Origin: Clostridia bacterium
GTDB lineage: Bacteria; Bacillota; Clostridia; Oscillospirales; CAG-272
Length of the DNA: 6,478 bases
Assembly (NCBI GenBank): GCA_017960705.1
Contig: JAGCYR010000074.1
Location: 1-6,478 of the forward strand
Reading direction: 5' to 3'
Within the stretch, counting starts at the first letter, position 1. Every line of letters starts with the position of its first letter. The position numbers were made by a program, and so were the translations under genes. This document shows, piece by piece, positions 1 to 5,114 of the stretch. Below the pieces are notes generated by a model. That model was not told the DNA's origin. It made no database searches and saw only the letters and a program-made list of their open reading frames with translations.

Positions 1-832
1 GATCGGGGAACTGTGCGGCCACGACGGTGTCGACCGGAAGCAGCAGCTTGACGCCCTTCTGCTCCGCCTTCTTCATCATGTCCTTGCAGTAGTCGATCTT
101 GCTCTCATCGAGCAGGCTTCCGCCGACGCTGTAGCCCTTCGCGGCGAGGCAGGTGTACGCCATACCGCCGCCGATGATGAGGGTGTCGACCTTGCCGAGC
201 AGGTTGTCGATGACGTTCAGTTTATCCGAGACCTTCGCGCCGCCGAGGATGGCGACGAAGGGACGGGCGGGATCGGTCAGCGCCTTGCCCATGACCGAGA
301 TCTCTTTCTGGATCAGGTAGCCGCAGACGGCGGGCAGGTATTTCGCGACGCCGGCGGTGGAGGCGTGGGCGCGGTGAACGGCGCCGAACGCGTCGGAGAC
401 GTAGATCTCGGCAAGAGAAGCGAGTTCCTTCACGAAGGTATCGTCGTTCTTCTCTTCACGCGGATCGAAACGGGTGTTCTCAAGCAGGATGACTTCGCCC
501 GGTTTCAGGGCGGCGGCTTTCGCCTTCGCGTCGGGACCGATGGTGTCGGCGCAGAGCGTGACCTTCACGCCCAGCAGCTCGGTAAGACGGGCGGCGACGG
601 CACAAAGGCTGTATTTCGGGTTGACCTCGCCCTTCGGCTTGCCCATGTGGGAGCAGAGGATGACCTTCGCGCCCTGACCCATCAGGTACTTGATGGTGGG
701 GAGCGCCTCGACGATCCGCTTGTCCGAGGTGATGACCCCGTCTTTCTGCGGAACGTTGAAATCGCAGCGCACGAGCACGCGCTTGCCGGCGACGTCGATG
801 TCTTCTACGTTTTTCTTGTTGTAGGTTGCCAT
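1..832 (-). CDS. pgk: Phosphoglycerate kinase, N-terminal 277 residues (cut by window edge)
   Basis: Cytoplasmic glycolytic enzyme that transfers phosphate between 1,3-bisphosphoglycerate and ADP, giving 3-phosphoglycerate and ATP. Visible family motifs, in order: RCDFNVP (22-28), the substrate-binding SHMGKPKG (61-68; usually SHLGRPKG), LLENTRF (116-122), [12 protein letters not shown] (147-158), then GGAKVSDK (197-204) and GGGMA (221-225) at the start of the nucleotide-binding domain. The family is about 390-400 residues, so the whole N-terminal domain and the beginning of the C-terminal domain are present. The rest, including the C-terminal glycine-rich nucleotide site, lies beyond position 1. 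Two in-frame ATGs occur, at 838 and 832. The second is preferred because AAGGAG (846-841) lies 8 bases before it but only 2 before the first. The frame is intact and has its own promoter. It is the first gene of its transcript, so no gap gene lies immediately upstream. Identification is near certain. Confidence 0.98.
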   Translation of the reverse strand, partial: MATYNKKNVEDIDVAGKRVLVRCDFNVPQKDGVITSDKRIVEALPTIKYLMGQGAKVILCSHMGKPKGEVNPKYSLCAVAARLTELLGVKVTLCADTIGPDAKAKAAALKPGEVILLENTRFDPREEKNDDTFVKELASLAEIYVSDAFGAVHRAHASTAGVAKYLPAVCGYLIQKEISVMGKALTDPARPFVAILGGAKVSDKLNVIDNLLGKVDTLIIGGGMAYTCLAAKGYSVGGSLLDESKIDYCKDMMKKAEQKGVKLLLPVDTVVAAQFPD

Positions 833-840
833 TTCCATAT

Positions 841-846
841 CTCCTT
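841..846 (-). promoter_or_regulatory. Ribosome binding site of pgk, decides the start
   Basis: On the minus strand this reads AAGGAG. It is 8 bases before the ATG at 832 and only 2 before the in-frame ATG at 838, so the downstream ATG is the likely start, giving a protein that begins MATYNKKN. Confidence 0.85.
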
Positions 847-884
847 TTCGGATATTGAATTCGGGTTTTCAAACATTCCATAAT

Positions 885-913
885 AATATACCACATTCCC
901 GCGGCTTCGTCAA
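885..913 (-). promoter_or_regulatory. Sigma-A type promoter of pgk
   Basis: On the minus strand TTGACG (913-908) is followed by a 17-base spacer and TATATT (890-885). Each box matches five of six consensus bases. Transcription would start near 878, giving a leader of about 45 bases before the pgk ATG. It diverges from the promoter at 1002-1030, and about 90 bases separate the two -35 boxes. Confidence 0.85.
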
Positions 914-1001
914 GGGGGCGGAGCGAATTTGTGAAAAAAAAGACAAAGACCGGCGACCGCCCGAAAAAAGAGGGGAAGCGGCGGGTTTTCGTCCGTAAAG
1001 A

Positions 1002-1030
1002 TTGATTTTTTTCAAAAACCGTGCTACAAT
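1002..1030 (+). promoter_or_regulatory. Sigma-A type promoter of the BI-1/rsmG pair
   Basis: TTGATT (1002-1007), a 17-base spacer, then TACAAT (1025-1030). A start near 1037 gives a leader of about 37 bases. The reading frame of the downstream gene stays open back to a TTG that overlaps this -35 box. Transcription starting downstream of that TTG excludes it as the translation start. Confidence 0.82.
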
Positions 1031-1045
1031 AATAAAAAAAGATTT

Positions 1046-1059
1046 CGCCCTCCGGGGCG
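1046..1059 (+). other. Leader hairpin with UCCG tetraloop before the BI-1 gene
   Basis: CGCCC (1046-1050) and GGGCG (1055-1059) are perfectly complementary around the loop TCCG. This gives a five-pair GC stem with a C-G closing pair and a UNCG-class tetraloop, known to be unusually stable. The ribosome binding site GGAAGGGG (1060-1067) begins at the very next base and the ATG is at 1074. The structure is read directly from the sequence. A role in setting translation or mRNA stability is inferred. Confidence 0.6.
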
Positions 1060-1073
1060 GGAAGGGGAACGAT

Positions 1074-1817
1074 ATGAACGAATTTGACGAAAACGAATCG
1101 CTGTCGTCCGAGGAACGGTACGACGGTTTCGGCGGCAGAAGACGCGGACGCGTCTCGGTAGACGAGGGCGACGCGGGGGGGATCTCGGTGCCGAGATACA
1201 ACCTGATCCTCGGGGCAGTACTGCTCTGGGGCTTCCTTGCCAACGCCCTGATCTGTTTTTTCACCCGGAATATTTCGCTTGTCGATTACGCGCTCCCGAT
1301 CCTGATCGGCTATATCGTTTTGGCGTTTATCGGCTTTTTGCTGACCCGTTCGCACAGCGCGGCGGTCAGCTTTATCGGCTACAATTTCGTGGTGATCCCG
1401 CTCGGCTTCGTCCTCTCCCTGTATATCTCCGAGTTCGAGCCGATGCTCGTCGCGTCGGTCTTTTTCCAGACGGCGGCGGTGACGCTTTCCATGATGCTGC
1501 TCTCGATGATCTTCCCGCGCCTCTTCCTCTCGATGGGACGGGCGCTCGGGATCACGCTCCTGATCGTGATCGTCGTGGAACTGATCGCCACGATCGTGAT
1601 GATGGCGACGGGGGCGTTCAGCGACAATTTCTTCCTTTTGATCGACTGGATCGTGGTCGTGGCGTTCTGCGGCTATATCGGCTACGACTGGGCGATCGCG
1701 CAGAGACGGCGCCGCACGGTCGACGCCGCGGTGGATTCTGCCTACGCGCTCTATCTCGATATCGTCAACCTGTTCATCCGTCTGCTCGCGATCGCGGGAA
1801 GGAGAAGCCGGAAGTGA
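1074..1817 (+). CDS. Bax inhibitor-1 (BI-1/YetJ-YccA) family membrane protein
   Basis: Multispanning integral membrane protein of 247 residues. Members of this family (for example Bacillus YetJ) are pH-sensitive calcium leak channels, but the role in most bacteria is unknown. The hydrophilic N-terminus (1-42) has an acidic stretch followed by RRRGR (22-26). Hydrophobic segments follow at about 44-63, 73-91, 99-117, 124-147, 156-178 and 186-205, then a shorter amphipathic one at 224-240. Family hallmarks are GYIGYD (200-205), close to the usual YDT motif but with Trp206, and the C-terminal AYALYLDIVNLFIRLLAIAGRR (223-244), typical of BI-1 proteins. Asp205 and Asp229 fit the conserved pore aspartate pair. 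ATG 1074 is chosen because GGAAGGGG lies 6 bases before it and because earlier start codons fall inside the promoter. The stop overlaps the rsmG start by four bases. The family call is strong; the physiological role is unknown. Confidence 0.88.
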   Translation: MNEFDENESLSSEERYDGFGGRRRGRVSVDEGDAGGISVPRYNLILGAVLLWGFLANALICFFTRNISLVDYALPILIGYIVLAFIGFLLTRSHSAAVSFIGYNFVVIPLGFVLSLYISEFEPMLVASVFFQTAAVTLSMMLLSMIFPRLFLSMGRALGITLLIVIVVELIATIVMMATGAFSDNFFLLIDWIVVVAFCGYIGYDWAIAQRRRRTVDAAVDSAYALYLDIVNLFIRLLAIAGRRSRK

Positions 1818-2554
1818 TCTTCGACGCCGCCGCGTTCCGGAGCGGATTGCTCCGCGTCTTCGGGGAGAACGGGTTGGACGGTCTTCTGTCGGATGAAAAG
1901 GTCGATCGGCTGACCTCCTTCGCCCTCCGGCTCGCGGAGGAAAACGAAAAGTTCAACCTGACCGCCCTGACGACCCCGGAAGAAATGATCCTCCGCCACT
2001 TTGCCGACTGCGCGGCGCTGATCCCGCACCTGCCCGACGGAGGAAAAGCGTTGGACGTGGGCTGCGGCGCGGGATTTCCGTCGCTGGTGCTGGCGATCCT
2101 CTGCCCGTCGCTCTCGGTCACTTCTCTTGACGCGACCGAAAAAAAGGTCCGTTTCGTGTGCGAGATGGCGGATCTGCTCGGGCTTGACAATCTTTCGACC
2201 CTTACGGGCAGGGCGGAGACCCTCGCCGCTCGCGGTAACGAGCTCCGCGAATCCTTCGACGTCGTGACCGCCCGCGCGGTCGCACGGCTGCCGGTCCTCT
2301 CGGAACTCTGCCTGCCGTTCGTTTCGGTCGGAGGCGTGTTCCTTGCGATGAAGGGACCCGCGGCGGAGAGGGAAGCCGCGGAAGCGGCGCGGGCGATCCC
2401 GCAGCTCGGCGGACGGCTCGAGGGCGTACTTTCGCGCACGCTCCGGGACGACGCGGAGACCCTGACGCACGCCGCGGTGAAGATCGCGAAGGTGAAAAAC
2501 ACCCCCGGGGAGTACCCCAGATCTTACGCGCGGATCCTGAAAAAACCGCTCTGA
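1814..2554 (+). CDS. rsmG: 16S rRNA (guanine527-N7)-methyltransferase RsmG
   Basis: SAM-dependent enzyme (formerly GidB) that methylates N7 of G527 in the 530 loop of 16S rRNA; loss is known to give low-level streptomycin resistance. At 246 residues it is of normal length. Motifs seen: NLTA (48-51), RHFADC (61-66; usually RHxxDS), the SAM-binding LDVGCGAGFPS (80-90), acidic Asp106 followed by EKK (109-111), GRAE (132-135), VTARAVA (151-157), a KGP segment near 198-200, and a C-terminal YPRSYARILKKPL. Two small departures from the family pattern are Ser90 where Gly is usual after GFP, and a C-terminus lacking the common GxPxK. It starts with GTG 1814, with AAGGAG (1799-1804) 9 bases upstream; the first internal ATG would remove 57 residues including NLTA. 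GTGA overlaps the upstream stop, implying translational coupling. Elsewhere rsmG commonly sits next to mnmG or parA; here it follows a BI-1 gene. Confidence 0.95.
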   Translation: MIFDAAAFRSGLLRVFGENGLDGLLSDEKVDRLTSFALRLAEENEKFNLTALTTPEEMILRHFADCAALIPHLPDGGKALDVGCGAGFPSLVLAILCPSLSVTSLDATEKKVRFVCEMADLLGLDNLSTLTGRAETLAARGNELRESFDVVTARAVARLPVLSELCLPFVSVGGVFLAMKGPAAEREAAEAARAIPQLGGRLEGVLSRTLRDDAETLTHAAVKIAKVKNTPGEYPRSYARILKKPL

Positions 2555-2579
2555 AACGGTCGCCCGGGAGCAAAAAAAC

Positions 2580-2608
2580 TTGACATTATGCATCTTTGGT
2601 GCTATAAT
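2580..2608 (+). promoter_or_regulatory. Perfect-consensus sigma-A promoter of the lipoprotein gene
   Basis: TTGACA (2580-2585), a 17-base spacer and TATAAT (2603-2608): both boxes match consensus at every position with optimal spacing. It lies 25 bases after the rsmG stop, and transcription would start near 2615. It is the strongest-looking promoter in the window, which suggests high constitutive expression unless a repressor acts. Confidence 0.93.
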
Positions 2609-2615
2609 GTATAAA

Positions 2616-2633
2616 GCCGATCGGAAGATCGGT
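2616..2633 (+). other. 5'-terminal leader hairpin with GNRA tetraloop
   Basis: CCGATC (2617-2622) and GATCGG (2627-2632) pair perfectly around the loop GGAA, with a possible G-U pair at 2616/2633. The loop is of the GNRA class and closed by C-G. The predicted transcription start is one or two bases upstream, so the mRNA would begin almost directly with this stem. Such 5' hairpins are known to stabilise bacterial mRNAs (aprE leader in Bacillus, ompA in E. coli). That role is inferred here. A small operator overlapping the start site is the alternative, because the stem arms are also a DNA dyad. Confidence 0.6.
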
Positions 2634-2650
2634 AAAAACCACGACATATA

Positions 2651-2656
2651 AAGGAG
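2651..2656 (+). promoter_or_regulatory. Ribosome binding site of the lipoprotein gene, decides the start
   Basis: AAGGAG lies 3 bases before the ATG at 2660 and 9 bases before the in-frame ATG at 2666. The second gives proper spacing and a protein that begins MKTRI, a classic signal-peptide start. Confidence 0.85.
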
Positions 2657-2665
2657 AAAATGACA

Positions 2666-4132
2666 ATGAAAACCAGAATTCTTGCGCTTCTTCTGTGCCT
2701 TCTGCTCGTCGCGTCGGCTTGCCTGATGACGGCTTGCGGCAAGAAGAGCAAAGAGGTTGCCGACGCGGAGGAGCGCGAGGTCGCTCTCGCTTCCTTCATG
2801 AAGGGCGTCGAATCGATCCGCAAGGGCGGCGCCGTCTTCACCGGTACGATCAAGGGCACTTCGACCGATCACCACTGGAACGACGAGACCCAGGAAATGG
2901 AACTCAAGACCGAGGATATCGATCTCAAGCTCTCGCTCAAGTACAACAACGAGACGTTCGACGCCGTCGCCGAGGGCAAAGCGGGCGACGACTCCGGCAA
3001 GTACGAGATCTACTTTGACGGCAAACTGGTCGGTATGCTCTCGCTCGACGAGAACGACGTCGCGGACGGTCAGGTCTACTTCCTCGAGGACGCCGGCGAG
3101 ATCCTTCCGAGCTCCGTTTCGTTCCTTGCCGAGGATTACTCCGCGATCATCGACCAGGTCCTTGCTCTGATCGATCTTGACAAGGTCGCCGCGAATATCA
3201 GCGCCGCGACCAAGGACGTCATTTCCATCAAGACCAACGGCAAGACCTACACCGTGACCGTGACCTCCGACGCGATCTTCGATCTCGCCGTCGCCAAGCT
3301 CACCATCCTGAAGGATTCGGGCGACAAGACGGTTGCGGAGCTCTTCGACGCGCTGGTCGGCGAGGGCAGCTTTGCCAAACTGAAAACGACCCTTGAAAAG
3401 TACGAAGGCACCGACACGATCGCCGAGATCCTGCCCGACCTCGAGGCGGCTCTGACCGATTTCGGGATCAACGTCGACGCGCTCTACGCGTTCATCGGCC
3501 AGTTCCTCGGCGTGGAAGGCGAGGACGCCGGCGCGCAGGTGAAGCTTATGCTGACCGGTATGCTGTCCGAGATGACCATCAACGACGCGATCGCGGGGCT
3601 GGCGAAGACGTTCGGCCTTGACGAAATGTTCGGCGCCGGCGAAGCCCAGACCTACGAAGCGAATATGCCTACCCTCTTCGGCGGCGATGACGATGACGAA
3701 GAGGAAGAAGAGTCCGGCATCACCTACGAGATGTTCGTGCAGATGCTCCTTTCGTTCTCTCAAATGAAGGTGAACCAGCTGTTCGCTATGTTTGACGAAG
3801 ACGCGGCAGCCGAAGGCGAAGAGTTCGATATCGCCGTCTCCGCCGCCGAGGCGATCGAGACGGTCAACGCGATCAAAGAGGCGATCAAGTTCAGCCTCTC
3901 CGTGACCTGCGACAAGAAACTCAACCCGACCGCGATCGAACTGAAGGCGTCGGTCGACACCACCAAGCTCCCCGAGGATATGCAGGAAGAGGACGAGGTC
4001 ACCAAGATCGATCTCTCCATCTCCGCCGAGATCAAATCCTCCGTCGAGGTCGCTCCCTCGACCGCTATGCAGGCGCAGATCGCGGCCGCCGAGTCGGCTC
4101 GCGAGGACGACGCCGAGGAAGAGGAAGACTGA
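2666..4132 (+). CDS. Acidic secreted lipoprotein of unknown function, 488 residues
   Basis: I do not recognise this protein. It begins with a lipoprotein signal: basic MKTR, a Leu-rich core, and a lipobox-like LMTAC with the probable lipidated Cys24 followed by GKK. Cys19, after ASA, is a weaker alternative. The mature protein should be anchored on the outer face of the cytoplasmic membrane. After a short linker, residues ~50-125 alternate polar and hydrophobic residues as in beta strands. The middle (~150-385) is mostly helical and rich in Ala, Leu, Asp and Glu. Residues ~415-460 again look like beta strands. This suggests a beta scaffold with a large helical insertion, but that is only a guess. 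A run of four Asp and five Glu (341-349) and the terminal REDDAEEEED (479-488) make it strongly acidic. It stands alone between a consensus promoter and a strong terminator. Its codons (AAG, GAC, CTC, ATC, GCC) look those of a highly expressed gene. The lipoprotein nature is well supported; function is not. Confidence 0.85.
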   Translation: MKTRILALLLCLLLVASACLMTACGKKSKEVADAEEREVALASFMKGVESIRKGGAVFTGTIKGTSTDHHWNDETQEMELKTEDIDLKLSLKYNNETFDAVAEGKAGDDSGKYEIYFDGKLVGMLSLDENDVADGQVYFLEDAGEILPSSVSFLAEDYSAIIDQVLALIDLDKVAANISAATKDVISIKTNGKTYTVTVTSDAIFDLAVAKLTILKDSGDKTVAELFDALVGEGSFAKLKTTLEKYEGTDTIAEILPDLEAALTDFGINVDALYAFIGQFLGVEGEDAGAQVKLMLTGMLSEMTINDAIAGLAKTFGLDEMFGAGEAQTYEANMPTLFGGDDDDEEEEESGITYEMFVQMLLSFSQMKVNQLFAMFDEDAAAEGEEFDIAVSAAEAIETVNAIKEAIKFSLSVTCDKKLNPTAIELKASVDTTKLPEDMQEEDEVTKIDLSISAEIKSSVEVAPSTAMQAQIAAAESAREDDAEEEED

Positions 4133-4152
4133 TCTTACTTAACCTTTATCCC

Positions 4153-4188
4153 ATAAAAAACGCTCCCCCAGCGGGGAGCGTTTTTTAT
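4153..4188. terminator. Rho-independent terminator, symmetric on both strands
   Basis: CGCTCCCC (4161-4168) and GGGGAGCG (4173-4180) pair around the loop CAGC. The dyad continues through ATAAAAAA / TTTTTTAT, for 16 perfect pairs in all. A T run follows the stem on the plus strand and, by symmetry, on the minus strand too. It begins 20 bases after the lipoprotein stop and 40 bases before the next promoter, insulating the two plus-strand units. Confidence 0.96.
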
Positions 4189-4227
4189 GTTTTTGTTTGA
4201 AATGAGGGGATTTTTCTCTGCGGGCGG

Positions 4228-4257
4228 TTGACAAGCCCCCGTCCGGCATTGTATAAT
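4228..4257 (+). promoter_or_regulatory. Sigma-A promoter of the kinase-like gene and argS
   Basis: TTGACA (4228-4233), an 18-base spacer and TATAAT (4252-4257): both boxes are perfect, with spacing one base longer than optimal. A start near 4264 leaves a leader of only about 35 bases. That is too short for the T-box riboswitch that often precedes aminoacyl-tRNA synthetase genes in Firmicutes, so none is present here. Confidence 0.9.
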
Positions 4258-4298
4258 GATTTGATTCAAAGCGTAACAGACCGGAAGAGGTGATGGGT

Positions 4299-5114
4299 AT
4301 GAAGATTTCGCTGGCAGGAGATCTCGGAAGCGGAAAAAGCACGGTGACCGACCTGCTGATCGCGGCGACCGGAGCCGAGCGATACACGACGGGGAAGATC
4401 ATGCGCGATCTCGCCGCCGAGCGCGGTATGTCGATCGACGAGTTCAACCGCTCGATCGAGGGCAACCCCGAGGTCGATAAACTGATCGACGACGGTCTTC
4501 GCGCCCTGTCCGACGATCCGCGCGATCTCGTGATCGACTCGCGGATGGCTTGGCATTTCACCCGCGGCACCTTCCGCGTCTATATGAGCACCGACCCCGC
4601 GATCGCCGCCGGACGCATCATGGCGGCGGGACGAGAGGGAGAAAGATTCGCCACCCTCGACGAGGCGATCACCCGCACCGCCGCGCGGCGAAAGAGCGAA
4701 AAAAAGCGATATTTCGATTTCTACGGCGTCGATATCACCGATCTTTTCAACTACGATCTCGTGATCGACACCTCCTATGCTTCGCCCGTGCAGATCGCGT
4801 CCGAGATCCTTTCCGCCTATGAAGTGTGGCTCGACGATATCAAGGTCAAGCGATGCCTGGTCTGCCCGCCCCGCCTGTATTACCGAGCCGATCTCCCGAT
4901 CGACCGGGAAGAGGTCCGCGCGTTCCGTCAGCTGATGATGTCCGGCACGACCCTCCCGCTCTCCGACGTCGTGTTTGACTCCGGCGAGTTCTTCCTGACC
5001 GGCAACCCCGCGCCCGCGTTCGGCATCGTCGCGGACGGGTTCTCCTTCGTCCCCTGCCGTCTGGTGAAGGGGAAGCCGAAGGGCGATTATATCAAATTGG
5101 AGAAAAGAAAATGA
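4299..5114 (+). CDS. Cytidylate-kinase-like P-loop protein with extra C-terminal domain
   Basis: A 271-residue protein in two parts. Residues 1-175 follow the archaeal-type cytidylate kinase pattern (CMP/dCMP to diphosphate with ATP): P-loop GDLGSGKST (7-15), TTGKIMRDLAAERGMSIDEF (30-49), a D-rich helix with NPEVDKLID (56-64), VIDSRMAW (78-85; the Arg corresponds to the family's GR near the phosphate site), an Arg-rich lid at ~106-131, and SEKKRYFDFYGVDITDLFNYDLVIDTS (133-159). Residues ~185-260 are extra compared with CMP kinases (about 180-220 residues) and resemble a ParB/sulfiredoxin-like fold: CPPRLYYRADLP, then GEFFLTGNPAPAFGIVADGFSFVPCRLV, with the usual GHHR replaced by GNPAP. ATG 4299 is preferred over GTG 4290 and ATG 4293 because AGAGG (4286-4290) is then 8 bases away. 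The gene overlaps argS by ATGA. The kinase-like fold is well supported. Whether CMP is the substrate is open; a regulatory or RNA-related role is possible. Confidence 0.8.
   Translation: MKISLAGDLGSGKSTVTDLLIAATGAERYTTGKIMRDLAAERGMSIDEFNRSIEGNPEVDKLIDDGLRALSDDPRDLVIDSRMAWHFTRGTFRVYMSTDPAIAAGRIMAAGREGERFATLDEAITRTAARRKSEKKRYFDFYGVDITDLFNYDLVIDTSYASPVQIASEILSAYEVWLDDIKVKRCLVCPPRLYYRADLPIDREEVRAFRQLMMSGTTLPLSDVVFDSGEFFLTGNPAPAFGIVADGFSFVPCRLVKGKPKGDYIKLEKRK

Noticed and set aside
836..856. ATATC / GATAT pairing that would enclose the pgk ribosome binding site
   Set aside because: Five mostly A-T pairs are too weak to support a regulatory claim.
962..992. CGAAAA ... TTTTCG inverted repeat between the divergent promoters
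   Set aside because: Only six weak pairs around an 18-base loop in purine-rich DNA, which is expected by chance.
1002..1073. Upstream TTG extension of the BI-1 gene
   Set aside because: The TTG lies in the -35 box, upstream of the predicted transcription start, and has no ribosome binding site.
480..1355. A 291-codon minus-strand frame spanning the pgk start, the divergent promoters and the BI-1 gene
   Set aside because: It runs through both promoters and overlaps pgk in another frame, and its translation is low-complexity and Arg-rich.
2542..2579. Possible terminator after rsmG (GCTC ... GAGC followed by bases around an A run)
   Set aside because: The stem has only four pairs with a large loop, and no T run follows on the plus strand. 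Read-through from rsmG into the lipoprotein gene cannot be excluded.
1751..3763. A 670-codon open frame on the minus strand, antisense to rsmG and the lipoprotein gene
   Set aside because: It crosses two genes on the plus strand, an intergenic promoter and a leader. Its translation has no recognisable motif and is rich in Arg, Asp, Val and Gly, as expected from the complement of GC-biased codons.
4189..4298. T-box or other riboswitch ahead of the kinase-like gene and argS
   Set aside because: The leader after the promoter is about 35 bases, with no stem or T-box-like sequence. The only hairpin nearby is the upstream terminator.
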